DNA of 11,395 nt from assembly GCA_947472655.1 (NCBI GenBank), contig CANJCG010000052.1, positions 1 through 11,395 of the forward strand, in the 5' to 3' direction. The notes beneath the pieces are model-generated. The model did not search any database and had not been told where the DNA came from. It worked only from the letters and a program-made list of their open reading frames with translations. This stretch comes from Actinomycetota bacterium. Its GTDB lineage: Bacteria > Actinomycetota > Actinomycetes > S36-B12. How positions within the stretch are numbered: the stretch's first letter is position 1; each line of letters begins with the position of its first letter. Shown piece by piece: positions 1 to 7,484 of the stretch. Position numbers and translations under genes: made by a program.

Positions 1-1208
1 ACGGTGTTACACGAAACTTCTAGAGCACGAGCGAGGGAAATTGCTCCGTATCCACGGGATTCATAATTTCGGAAGGTTTGATTTCCGGCCTTGTACTCAT
101 TGGGGCATCTGTACTGCCCGTAAAGATTGAATTTTTCTTTCGCAGCAGCAGCAGTGCTAATGACTTTGTATGTCGAACCCGGTGCGAAGGTGCCCTGAAT
201 CGCATTCGAGGACAAGGCTTCTGAATTTTTCAGCTGCTCATACTGCTTTGTCGTCACGCCGCCAACCCAGATGGCTGGGTCATACGTGGGGTAACTCGCC
301 ATCGCCAGAACGTTGCCTGTTTTGACGTCAATGACCACGGCTGCCCCTGACTTACCTGGGTAACCCTGTGAGCGCGCCCGTTGCACGGCATTCATGAGCT
401 GATTTTCTACTACCGCCTGCAAATGAGCATCAATCGTGCTGACCAGATAATTGCCGGGGGTCGCGGCGTTGGTACCAATCTTGTTGGTGACGCGCCCTGA
501 CGTATCAATGGAAAGAGAGGTGACCTCAGGTTTACCGCGCAGCGCGGGATCGTATTGCGCTTCCAAACCAGAACGGCCCACCACATCAGTACGACGAAGC
601 CGATCGGCTGCATTGGCATCAACTTGTGACTGTAGTTGTGACTCAGTCACCGGCCCGAGGTAACCCAAAATATGCGCGGCGTTCACTCCGAAAGGTGCCG
701 GGTAGATGCGATTAGCCTGCAGTTGAGCGCTCACACCAGGGAAGTCAGTTCGACGTTCCATGATGTTGATCGCTGTCTGAGTATCGATGCCATTAGCAAT
801 TGGGACTGGCTGGTAGGTCGACCCGTTCCAACACACAGGGGGTGGTTTCGCACCTTCGGTGCCACAGGTTAGGAGGCGATCAGTGATCTGTGATGTCGGA
901 ACATTGAGCAACAACGCCAAGCGATTAATGACCGCGGCGCCTTTATCCTTAGCCCGACCTAGCGTCACACGGTCAACAGTTACTTCCAAGGTCGTGCGGT
1001 TGGAGACGATTGGGCGCCCCGCTTGATCCAGAATTAAGCCTCGCACTGCTGGACGCACGATTTCTCGAACGGAGTTGTTCGCGGAGGCGTTGAGATAAAA
1101 GTCGCCGCTAATAATTTGTAGAAACATTAATCGGGCGAAAAGTGTGACAACCAGAGACAAGACCAGTACCCCGAAGACCATGAGGCGCAGCATGGAGCGA
1201 TCACGCAC
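1..1208 (-). CDS. mrdA: Penicillin-binding protein 2 (elongation-specific class B transpeptidase), 3'-truncated by the window edge
   Basis: PBP2 is a class B transpeptidase that cross-links peptidoglycan stem peptides for the MreB elongasome, acting outside the membrane behind a single N-terminal anchor. The frame is open from a GTG at 1208 to base 1, about 402 residues. Residues 9-30 form a hydrophobic anchor. Residues 52-73 carry the RPAVRGLILDQAG-type start of the dimerisation domain. The transpeptidase SxxK motif is PGSTYK, with the nucleophile Ser345 (codon 174-176). The SxN and KTG motifs lie off the left edge. GTG 1208 is chosen because an in-frame TGA lies five codons upstream and a GGGGAGGG Shine-Dalgarno stands about 4 nt before it. 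It follows mreD by 87 nt on the same strand, as in other actinobacterial mre clusters. Cys115 and Cys126 bracket a PPP loop that could be disulphide-bonded. The call as a PBP2-type class B PBP is firm; mrdA rather than a paralogue rests on gene context. Confidence 0.93.
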   Translation of the reverse strand, partial: MRDRSMLRLMVFGVLVLSLVVTLFARLMFLQIISGDFYLNASANNSVREIVRPAVRGLILDQAGRPIVSNRTTLEVTVDRVTLGRAKDKGAAVINRLALLLNVPTSQITDRLLTCGTEGAKPPPVCWNGSTYQPVPIANGIDTQTAINIMERRTDFPGVSAQLQANRIYPAPFGVNAAHILGYLGPVTESQLQSQVDANAADRLRRTDVVGRSGLEAQYDPALRGKPEVTSLSIDTSGRVTNKIGTNAATPGNYLVSTIDAHLQAVVENQLMNAVQRARSQGYPGKSGAAVVIDVKTGNVLAMASYPTYDPAIWVGGVTTKQYEQLKNSEALSSNAIQGTFAPGSTYKVISTAAAAKEKFNLYGQYRCPNEYKAGNQTFRNYESRGYGAISLARALEVSCNT

Positions 1209-1295
1209 GCTGCCCTCCCCTCAACTGGCAGTCCAGAACCTGCGACTGTGACTCATCAAATGCTCGGATAGTTCCATTAACGCACTTACCAGCCT

Positions 1296-1805
1296 TCACA
1301 CTGCAACCTCGGGGGTGAATTTTTGCACCACCCAGCCCACCGGGACCACTACGAGGGGCGCCAGAAAAGCCGCATAGATCGCGCCGCTCAAGATGAGTCC
1401 GGCCATGTTTGCCCACACCACTGTTGGTTGTCCAAGAACCGAATCGATGACCCCTCGAGCCAAAATCACTGCTCCGACCGTGCCTGAAGTCAGACCAATA
1501 AGTAAGGGAACGGTGCGATCACGTGGGTCAAGGGCTCGACCAACGAAGAAAGCGGCAGCCATGAAGAGCAGCGCGTTCACTCCGATTACTCCTTCAGTGG
1601 ACGGTGCCAGATCAACCAAAATTCCAGCAGCAAAGCCGTAGATCATCCCCATCGCCGAGCCGTACGCCAGCGCAACGGCAATTACCGAAACCAAGATGAG
1701 GTCAGGCGTCGAACCTGGCAATCCGAGCCGACCCAGGAAGGAGTTCTGCGTTAAGAACGAGATCAGGAATATCACCACAAGGACAAAGACTTGGCGTAAC
1801 CACAT
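1296..1805 (-). CDS. mreD: Rod shape-determining membrane protein MreD
   Basis: MreD is a small polytopic membrane subunit of the elongasome that works with MreC to link cytoplasmic MreB to PBP2 and RodA. The 169 residues, a normal length, hold about five or six hydrophobic segments, roughly 5-20, 35-50, 52-67, 73-90, 98-118 and 132-155. The segment GFAAGILVDLAPST at 57-70, followed by GVNAL, matches the MreD family pattern of a Gly-rich helix ending in DL.P. The ATG at 1805 shares one base with the mreC stop codon (TAATG), so translation is probably coupled. The protein is poorly conserved in sequence, but the position between mreC and the PBP2 gene and the topology make the call secure. Confidence 0.93.
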   Translation of the reverse strand: MWLRQVFVLVVIFLISFLTQNSFLGRLGLPGSTPDLILVSVIAVALAYGSAMGMIYGFAAGILVDLAPSTEGVIGVNALLFMAAAFFVGRALDPRDRTVPLLIGLTSGTVGAVILARGVIDSVLGQPTVVWANMAGLILSGAIYAAFLAPLVVVPVGWVVQKFTPEVAV

Positions 1806-2782
1806 TAGGAAGCCTTCGGCGAAGGCTTCGGCAAAGGATTAGACCAACTCCCCAGAGACGTTGCACTCGGGTTTCCTGTGGTCGAAGGTACGGGAGTCGC
1901 ACTCAACGAAGGAGTGATCTCCTGCGGCTGAGCAGGTAACACCGAATCCCTTGGGTCTGTCCGAGGAGGACGAACGACAACCCCAACGATGGACAGCGCT
2001 GACATCCGCGCAAACGGTTTAATTGCAGCTACCCGAGTGAGTTGACCGGCAGTGCCACGCACCTCGGTCACTTCACCAATTGGAATTCCGGGTGCATAGG
2101 GCTTGCCATTTTTTGAACCGAAGGTCACAAGTGCAGTGCCAATGTCAACATTGGCGAGTGGATTCAACATCTGGAACTCAAGGGAGTTTTGATCCCCGGT
2201 GCCAGAAAGAATACCGACTTCATCACTTCCTGCAATCCGGGCACCAACCGACATTGACGGGTCAACAATCAGCACTACCGTTGATGTTGTGCGGTGTACT
2301 GCAGACACTCGACCAACAAGTCCGTCAGCATTAATCACTGACATATCTCGTTCTATGCCATCTTGAGTGCCAATGTCGATCGTGATTGTCCAACTAAATT
2401 CCTGTTCAGGACCAACAGCAATAACTTCAGCGGGCGTGATGCGGTATCTGCCGGCACCCGCTACTCGCAGTAGCCCATCAAGTGCATCTGCGCGAGCGCG
2501 GTCTTGTGCTGAACGGCGAACGAGATCACTTAACGCTTGATTTTCTGCTTGTAACGTATTGATTTGATCGCGTTGATCGCCCCATGTTCCCCACCAATCA
2601 CCAATGGCCAGGATGGGTGAGAAAATCGTGGCACCTGCCCGTTCAACCCCGCCAAGTGCAGTTCCGACAACTGAACGGAAGGTTGCAAACGGGCCTTTCC
2701 CGCCACGCAGGTCAAGAATTGCAAACGTAAGTGAGACAACAATAAGGACCGCGATAACCACTCGTGCGCGGCGCTGAAACAT
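1805..2782 (-). CDS. mreC: Rod shape-determining protein MreC
   Basis: MreC is a bitopic membrane protein whose extracytoplasmic part binds and activates PBP2 in the elongasome. The 325 residues show a cationic start (QRRAR), one membrane anchor at about 8-24, a probable coiled coil at about 68-98 (DQINTLQAENQALSDLVRR), and then the beta-rich MreC core to about 271. That core contains IDIGTQDGIERDMSV and, near 152-163, a GLVGRVSAV stretch, both typical of the family. Residues 272-325 are a low-complexity tail rich in Pro, Ser and Thr with no predicted fold. The ATG at 2782 lies 34 nt after the mreB stop. No clear Shine-Dalgarno is visible and an in-frame TAG sits just upstream, so no longer start is possible and coupling to mreB is likely. 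Confidence 0.95.
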   Translation of the reverse strand: MFQRRARVVIAVLIVVSLTFAILDLRGGKGPFATFRSVVGTALGGVERAGATIFSPILAIGDWWGTWGDQRDQINTLQAENQALSDLVRRSAQDRARADALDGLLRVAGAGRYRITPAEVIAVGPEQEFSWTITIDIGTQDGIERDMSVINADGLVGRVSAVHRTTSTVVLIVDPSMSVGARIAGSDEVGILSGTGDQNSLEFQMLNPLANVDIGTALVTFGSKNGKPYAPGIPIGEVTEVRGTAGQLTRVAAIKPFARMSALSIVGVVVRPPRTDPRDSVLPAQPQEITPSLSATPVPSTTGNPSATSLGSWSNPLPKPSPKAS

Positions 2783-2816
2783 GGTGAAATATCGGCTGGT
2801 CTAGTGACCGGCCGTC

Positions 2817-3851
2817 CTAACGCCGTGGCTCGGCAACGAGTACTGCCTGGAGTGCATCGAATTCCTCGACACACTTTCCGGAACCTAACGCAACGCAATC
2901 AAGCGGACGGTCAGCAATCAAAATTGGCATCCCAGTTTCATGACGCAAACGCTCATCAAGGCCGCGCAGCAAGGCTCCGCCTCCAGTAAGCACGATGCCT
3001 CGATCCATGATGTCTCCGGAAAGTTCAGGTGGCGTGCGATCAAGGGTTGCTTTGACTGCAGCGACGATTGCATTCACCGGCTCATCAATAGCCCGACGAA
3101 TTTCTTCGGCTGACACCACAATTGTTCGAGGCAATCCGGTAACAAGATCGCGTCCGCGGATTTCAGCATGCGGTTCATCTGGCATCGGAAATGCCGAACC
3201 GATTGCGACCTTGATTTCTTCTGCAGTGCGCTCACCTAGCATCAGCGAGTACTCGCGCTTCACGTAATTGATGATCGCGTTATCGAGCTCATCGCCGCCA
3301 ACTCGAACTGACAGGCTGGTAACAATGCCGCCGAGCGAAATCACTGCGACTTCAGAAGTGCCGCCACCGATATCGACAACCATGTTGCCTGTTGGCTCGT
3401 GCACGGGAAGTCCGGCGCCAATTGCTGCGGCCATTGGCTCTTCAATAATGAAGACCTTGCGAGCGCCTGCTGCGTAGCCGGCATCCTTGACCGCACGTTG
3501 CTCAACGCCGGTGATCCCTGAAGGCACACAAATGATGAGTCGGGGCTTTGCCAGATGGCGACGCTTGTGCACTTTTTGAATGAAGTAGCGCAGCATGCGT
3601 TCGGTGGTGTCGAAGTCTGCAATCACGCCGTCTTTGAGTGGTCGAATAGCGACAATGTTGCCGGGGGTACGTCCAATCATGCGCTTGGCTTCTGAGCCAA
3701 CCGCCAGAATGCCGCCGGTGTTGTTATTGATAGCCACCACTGAGGGCTCGTTCAGCACGATGCCGCGGCCACGCACATAAACCAAAGTATTGGCCGTGCC
3801 TAGGTCGACTGCCATGTCTCGGCCGACGAACGAAGACGAACCTTTAGCCAT
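2817..3851 (-). CDS. mreB: Rod shape-determining actin homologue MreB
   Basis: MreB is a bacterial actin that polymerises with ATP on the inner face of the membrane and directs lateral wall synthesis by PBP2 and RodA. The 344 residues are the usual length. The nucleotide pocket is complete: phosphate-1 motif DLGTANTLVYV at 16-26, the EEPMAAAIG segment at 137-145 with the presumed catalytic glutamate, phosphate-2 motif DIGGGTSEVAV at 160-170, and adenosine motif GIVLTGGGALLRG at 285-297. The ATG at 3851 has a GAGAGG-like Shine-Dalgarno about 9-10 nt upstream. The gene leads the mreB-mreC-mreD-mrdA run. It may also be read through from ndk and the hydrolase gene 55 nt upstream. MreB is absent from several actinobacterial groups such as mycobacteria, so its presence narrows the host to MreB-bearing orders. 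Confidence 0.98.
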   Translation of the reverse strand: MAKGSSSFVGRDMAVDLGTANTLVYVRGRGIVLNEPSVVAINNNTGGILAVGSEAKRMIGRTPGNIVAIRPLKDGVIADFDTTERMLRYFIQKVHKRRHLAKPRLIICVPSGITGVEQRAVKDAGYAAGARKVFIIEEPMAAAIGAGLPVHEPTGNMVVDIGGGTSEVAVISLGGIVTSLSVRVGGDELDNAIINYVKREYSLMLGERTAEEIKVAIGSAFPMPDEPHAEIRGRDLVTGLPRTIVVSAEEIRRAIDEPVNAIVAAVKATLDRTPPELSGDIMDRGIVLTGGGALLRGLDERLRHETGMPILIADRPLDCVALGSGKCVEEFDALQAVLVAEPRR

Positions 3852-3886
3852 GGTCAGGCGGCCTCTCTGCAGCAGTTGAGTGACTT

Positions 3887-3892
3887 ATCTTA
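3887..3892 (-). promoter_or_regulatory. Candidate -10 element of an mreB promoter
   Basis: The hexamer TAAGAT on the minus strand lies in the 55-nt gap before mreB and would start a transcript with a leader of about 28 nt that still contains the mreB Shine-Dalgarno. No convincing -35 hexamer is seen 16-18 nt upstream. A match of this quality is common by chance, so this is a weak candidate. If real, it would let mreBCD-mrdA be transcribed apart from ndk. Confidence 0.3.
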
Positions 3893-3906
3893 CGGCCCAG
3901 CAAAGG

Positions 3907-5268
3907 TTAGGCAGACACCTCGATGCGCGAAGCCCGGGCAATTTCGAGTTCCCGAAGCCGCTGTTCGAGGCGTTTGGCCACCTCAGGGGTGGCATTTAGG
4001 GCGAATGCTGCGGTGACGACAGCCCCTAAATCGGCCCGATAATCATGGCCCAGGCTCTGGAATTGCCCTGGTTTCACGTTCGTCGCATAGAGCACATCCA
4101 CACACACCTGGGCCCACGTAACCCAAGGCACCCAACCCATTGAATCGGGAATATTGCGACCACGCGGCTTAGCTGGGTCAAGCCAAAAGGGGCTTCGCCG
4201 AAGTAATTCGGGTCGAAACCGCACGACGGGATCACCGTCATGCTCTAAGAACCAGACCCGAGGTCGATCGGTGAGATCAGCTGGAATTTGCTCCGGGCGA
4301 TCCACGGTGATGCTGGATTGTGCACAGCGAGCATGGAATTCATCGGCGACCCTGCCACCCGGCGTTCCAACCCACAGAGCCTGCGCGATGCCGTACGCGT
4401 CCAGGTCGATGAGACCTGCTGGTACTGCTGCTTCTTGCACCTTCGCGCCAAGACTCTCGCCATAGAGCAGGAGCAACGGCTTGGCTGGACGATCTCGCAG
4501 TTCGGCGAGGATGGCGTCTAAGAGTTCACGTTGAGTTTGAGCCGCGATAGCGACCTTGCCCAGCGAAAGAAATGACGGGAGTAAGCCGTAGCCAACGGCT
4601 ACTGATGCGCAGTCTCCCAATGAAAGGATTTCAAGCACATCTACAGGGGTGCTGTTCGCGTAACCGGTACCGGCGGGTGCCTGAATCAATAAATGAGCTC
4701 GATCAAATGCGCCGGTGCGATGAAGTTCTTCAATGGCTAACTGCACTCGCTCAGAAACTGTTGCGGCTGATTCGACACCTATAAAGACTCGAACCGGTTC
4801 AATAACCCGTGCTTTCTGGGTAACAAAAGTGACATCTTCCGACGTTGTTACGGTGCCAACGAAACGCGCGCCTTCGCGCCCCAAGGTGGTGTAAGGAATT
4901 GCTGAGGCATCGGAACCCGTCACGAGTGGGTCACTTGGCGGCTCCGCAAAACCAAAATCAAGCTCACTGCCCTTTTTAGCAATTCCAGTCAGAGCGTTGC
5001 CAGCCGCATATTTACCGGCAAGCCCCGCAACAGCGAAAATCCCTGCAGTTGCAAGCATTGCTGCTGGTACTCGCTGTGGTCGCCGTGCAGCCGCGATCAA
5101 CACATCAACGCCAACTCCAGTGAGCAAACCGGTGATTCCCCCGAGAGTACCTGGGAATGCCCCCTGAACATTTGCCGGCCATGGCACCAATGTTTTACCG
5201 CGAGCCTTGAAACCTACGTACCCTCCAACAGCTGCGCCTAAACCAAGGCCGAGCGCGGAGGGACGCAT
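3907..5268 (-). CDS. Membrane-anchored alpha/beta-hydrolase of the Abhydrolase_9 (PF10081-like) family
   Basis: This is a predicted serine hydrolase of unknown substrate, 453 residues. Residues 1-90 contain two or three Gly/Ala-rich hydrophobic segments (about 4-20, 37-60, 67-86), which would tether it to the membrane. The rest resembles the C-terminal Abhydrolase_9 domain: the nucleophile elbow GESLG at 270-274 (Ser272), a WVGTPGG stretch at 299-305, LEHDGDPVVRF at 341-351 with candidate acid Asp344 or Asp346, PFWLDP near 360-365, MGWVPWVTWAQVCVD at 377-391, and GHDYR at 407-411 with the probable catalytic His408. Family members as I recall them have a longer N-terminal membrane region, so this one looks shortened. 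The ATG at 5268 has AAGG about 10 nt upstream, next to the ndk stop 14 nt away, so the two are probably co-transcribed. Its place beside ndk and the mre genes hints at envelope lipid work, which is inference. Confidence 0.82.
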   Translation of the reverse strand: MRPSALGLGLGAAVGGYVGFKARGKTLVPWPANVQGAFPGTLGGITGLLTGVGVDVLIAAARRPQRVPAAMLATAGIFAVAGLAGKYAAGNALTGIAKKGSELDFGFAEPPSDPLVTGSDASAIPYTTLGREGARFVGTVTTSEDVTFVTQKARVIEPVRVFIGVESAATVSERVQLAIEELHRTGAFDRAHLLIQAPAGTGYANSTPVDVLEILSLGDCASVAVGYGLLPSFLSLGKVAIAAQTQRELLDAILAELRDRPAKPLLLLYGESLGAKVQEAAVPAGLIDLDAYGIAQALWVGTPGGRVADEFHARCAQSSITVDRPEQIPADLTDRPRVWFLEHDGDPVVRFRPELLRRSPFWLDPAKPRGRNIPDSMGWVPWVTWAQVCVDVLYATNVKPGQFQSLGHDYRADLGAVVTAAFALNATPEVAKRLEQRLRELEIARASRIEVSA

Positions 5269-5282
5269 TTTTCGCAGACCTT

Positions 5283-5690
5283 CTAGAGCTCTGGAAAGAA
5301 CAGTGCGATTTCGCGAGCTGCCGAATCAGGTGAGTCTGAACCGTGAGTGACGTTCTCCTGCATCTGAGTTGCAAGATCACCGCGAATGGTTCCCATTTCG
5401 GCTGCAGCTGGGTTTGTCGCACCCATCATGTTGCGCCACTGCACGATTGCTGCTTCGCCTTCGATCACTGCAGCAACAAGCGGTCCACCAGTGATGAACT
5501 CCACGAGGCTCTTGAAGAAGGGCTTTCCGGCGTGCTCGGCGTAATGTGCTTCGGCGATGGCAACAGGCAGAGTGCGCATTTCCAAAGCGACGATGGTGAA
5601 GCCCTTGCGCTCGATGCGACTGAGAACTTCGCCGACAAGGCCACGGGCGACGCCGTCAGGCTTAACTAGCACGAGGGTGCGCTCAGACAT
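5283..5690 (-). CDS. ndk: Nucleoside diphosphate kinase
   Basis: Ndk transfers the gamma-phosphate of ATP to other nucleoside diphosphates through a phosphohistidine intermediate and so balances (d)NTP pools in the cytoplasm. The 135 residues match the usual bacterial length. Lys10 lies in the KPDGV motif at 10-14, Tyr50 in EAHY, and the active-site histidine is His116 in NVTHGSDS at 113-120, the family signature. A strong AAGGAG Shine-Dalgarno stands 5 nt before the ATG at 5690. It lies 29 nt after the DUF4233 gene and 14 nt before the hydrolase gene, consistent with one operon running from folC. The order folC, DUF4233, ndk is conserved across actinobacteria. Confidence 0.98.
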   Translation of the reverse strand: MSERTLVLVKPDGVARGLVGEVLSRIERKGFTIVALEMRTLPVAIAEAHYAEHAGKPFFKSLVEFITGGPLVAAVIEGEAAIVQWRNMMGATNPAAAEMGTIRGDLATQMQENVTHGSDSPDSAAREIALFFPEL

Positions 5691-5719
5691 GTTGCTCCTT
5701 CAAAGAAATTGGTGAAGCC

Positions 5720-6067
5720 CTAGCCTACCGGTGGAATCTGGCGTGCTCGCTCGGCCTTCAAGACATCGATCTTGGTGCCCTGATGAATAGCCGCGTACCA
5801 AAGCACGAGAAAAAGCCCACCGACAATGAACATGACCGGTACGAGCACACCAATCGCTAGGACCGGAATCTGCAATATCCAGCCTGCGGTTAAGCCCCAT
5901 GGTCGGCGCAATGTGCCAACGGCTAAGAACAACACCACCATTAATGCAAATCCAAGGATGAAGATCAAGGTTTTGTTGTCGTGGTCGCCGTTAGTTCCCG
6001 CAACGAGAATGCCTAGGAACACCACGATCGCTTCCATGCTCAAAACGGCAGAACACAGAATCTTCAC
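5720..6067 (-). CDS. DUF4233 family small membrane protein
   Basis: The function is unknown. The 115-residue protein has four hydrophobic segments, about 7-24, 33-51, 60-77 and 75-93, with a short charged C-terminus. The patterns SMEAIVVFLG at 10-19, RRPWGLTAGWILQ at 54-66 and GLFLVLWYAA at 84-93 fit DUF4233, a family found almost only in actinobacteria directly after folC. It starts with GTG at 6067, which overlaps the folC stop codon by 4 nt (GTGA), a sign of coupled translation. The constant link with folC and ndk suggests a house-keeping role that co-varies with folate or nucleotide metabolism, but nothing in the protein shows a catalytic site. Confidence 0.9.
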   Translation of the reverse strand: MKILCSAVLSMEAIVVFLGILVAGTNGDHDNKTLIFILGFALMVVLFLAVGTLRRPWGLTAGWILQIPVLAIGVLVPVMFIVGGLFLVLWYAAIHQGTKIDVLKAERARQIPPVG

Positions 6068-7437
6068 TGGAGGTGTTTCCTTCCCTTTTGCATCATTTCC
6101 TTGGCTTCTCCAACAAGCACGATCGATCCAGTGACGAGCACTCCCCCGCCCCCGTAGACCGCGTCAACTTCAGCGAGGGTGACGGCCTGATCAATAGCTT
6201 CAGACAAATTCTTGGCGATGATCACTCGATCTTCGCCAAATACTTCATTTGCGATTTCGGCTAGGGCTTCAGAAGACATTGCGCGCGGTGATGAGGGTTC
6301 AGTAAGAATCACGGTGGAAAGAATTGGCTCAAGTGGAATCAAGAAGTTCAAGGCATCTTTGTCTTCAAGAATTCCGATGACACCGATCAGAGTTGCGAAT
6401 TCAAATGAATCCTCAAGAGCTGCAGCAAGTGCGACGGCACCTGCTGGATTGTGTGCGGCATCCAGCACAACAGTTGGTGTTCGTCGAACAATCTCTAATC
6501 GTCCAGGTGATGTGAGTTGGTCGAGCCCTGCACGAATGACATCGTCATCAACTGGCGGTTTACCGGCTCCCATGAATGCTTCAACTGCACAAAGCGCCGC
6601 AGCCGCATTGTGCGCTTGATGTTCGCCAAAAAGTGGCACAAAGACTTCATCAATACGGCCACCAATGCCAAGGAGACTCAACATCTGGCCACCAACTGCA
6701 ATTTGACGATCCATGAGTCCAAAGTCGGTACCTTCGCGAAATGCGATTGCGCCAACTTCAGCTACCCGTTCAGATAAAACTTCTGAAACGGCTTCATCTT
6801 GAGCGGCGATAACAGCATAAGAATCGGGCTTGATAATTCCGGCTTTTTCAGCGGCAATCTGTTCGACGGTGTTGCCAAGGTAATTTTGATGGTCAAGTGA
6901 AATCGGGGTGATGACCGCAACCTGACCATGGGCCACATTCGTGGCATCCCATGATCCACCCATGCCAACTTCGATGATGGCCACATCCACAGGCGCATCG
7001 GCGAACGTAGCAAACGCTAGGGCTGTCATCACTTCAAAGAACGACAATTTTGGCCCACCATCGGCAACTGAGTTCGCATCCACCAAGTCGACATAGGGCG
7101 CCACGTCATTCCAGACATGCAAAAAGCGCTCAGCGTCGACCGGCTCGCCGTCAAGACAGATCCGCTCTCGCGGGTCAATGAGGTGCGGCGAGGTGAAAAG
7201 CCCAGTTCGCAGGCCATAGGACCGCAGCATGATTTCAATCATGCGCGCAGTCGAGGTTTTGCCATTGGTGCCCGTCACATGAATCACTGGATAAGCGCTC
7301 TGTGGATCCCCTAAGAGGGTGGTCAGGGAGGCAATTCGTGAGAGCGATGGCTCTAATTGGCTTTCTGGCCACCGCGCGAGCAGGTTTTGCCATACCTCGT
7401 TGAGGGCGGCGGACTCTGTTTCTTGGGAACGGCTCAC
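6064..7437 (-). CDS. folC: Folylpolyglutamate synthase / dihydrofolate synthase
   Basis: FolC is an ATP-dependent Mur-type ligase that joins glutamate to dihydropteroate and then adds further glutamates to folates, which keeps them in the cytoplasm. The 457 residues show the P-loop HVTGTNGKTSTA at 53-64, SPHL with RERI at 83-93, the metal-binding EVGMGGSWDATNV at 156-168, SLDHQNYLG at 180-188, and later the SPGRLEIV and LDAAHNPAGA segments of the C-terminal domain. The start is a GTG at 7437, and no other start nearby improves it. No Shine-Dalgarno is visible. Instead a TAGAAT hexamer ends 8 nt before the GTG, so the mRNA may be leaderless. It is divergent from valS, although in related genomes the two usually run in the same direction. 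Confidence 0.97.
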   Translation of the reverse strand: MSRSQETESAALNEVWQNLLARWPESQLEPSLSRIASLTTLLGDPQSAYPVIHVTGTNGKTSTARMIEIMLRSYGLRTGLFTSPHLIDPRERICLDGEPVDAERFLHVWNDVAPYVDLVDANSVADGGPKLSFFEVMTALAFATFADAPVDVAIIEVGMGGSWDATNVAHGQVAVITPISLDHQNYLGNTVEQIAAEKAGIIKPDSYAVIAAQDEAVSEVLSERVAEVGAIAFREGTDFGLMDRQIAVGGQMLSLLGIGGRIDEVFVPLFGEHQAHNAAAALCAVEAFMGAGKPPVDDDVIRAGLDQLTSPGRLEIVRRTPTVVLDAAHNPAGAVALAAALEDSFEFATLIGVIGILEDKDALNFLIPLEPILSTVILTEPSSPRAMSSEALAEIANEVFGEDRVIIAKNLSEAIDQAVTLAEVDAVYGGGGVLVTGSIVLVGEAKEMMQKGRKHLQ

Positions 7438-7445
7438 GACTCAGC

Positions 7446-7451
7446 ATTCTA
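7446..7451 (-). promoter_or_regulatory. Candidate -10 element of a leaderless folC promoter
   Basis: On the minus strand TAGAAT (five of six bases match TATAAT) is followed by 8 nt and then the folC GTG. This places the expected transcription start at or within a base or two of the start codon, and no Shine-Dalgarno is present. Leaderless mRNAs are common in actinobacteria. No strong -35 hexamer is seen. This promoter would drive folC, the DUF4233 gene and probably ndk. Confidence 0.5.
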
Positions 7452-7470
7452 GGCAATGCAAGGCAAACAA

Positions 7471-7476
7471 TAAGAT
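7471..7476 (+). promoter_or_regulatory. Candidate -10 element of a leaderless valS promoter
   Basis: TAAGAT (four of six bases match TATAAT, with T1, A2 and T6 conserved) is followed by 8 nt and then the valS ATG at 7485, the same spacing as on the folC side. The region just before the ATG lacks a Shine-Dalgarno, which fits a leaderless transcript. The -35 position would fall on the folC -10 hexamer at about 7448-7453, where no good match to TTGACA is present. Confidence 0.45.
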
Positions 7477-7484
7477 TGCCCACC

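Noticed and set aside
1221..1277. 18-residue minus-strand frame in the mreD/mrdA gap
   Set aside because: It has no Shine-Dalgarno and no family resemblance. The 87-nt gap is more simply an operon spacer carrying the mrdA ribosome binding site.
2804..3780. Several plus-strand open frames across mreB (2804-2989, 2995-3267, 3268-3477, 3595-3780)
   Set aside because: They are antisense shadows of mreB codon structure, and none has a domain or ribosome binding site.
7476..7484. Upstream TTG as the valS start
   Set aside because: It adds only three residues, has no Shine-Dalgarno and overlaps the -10-like hexamer. The ATG at 7485 is a better start and fits a leaderless transcript.
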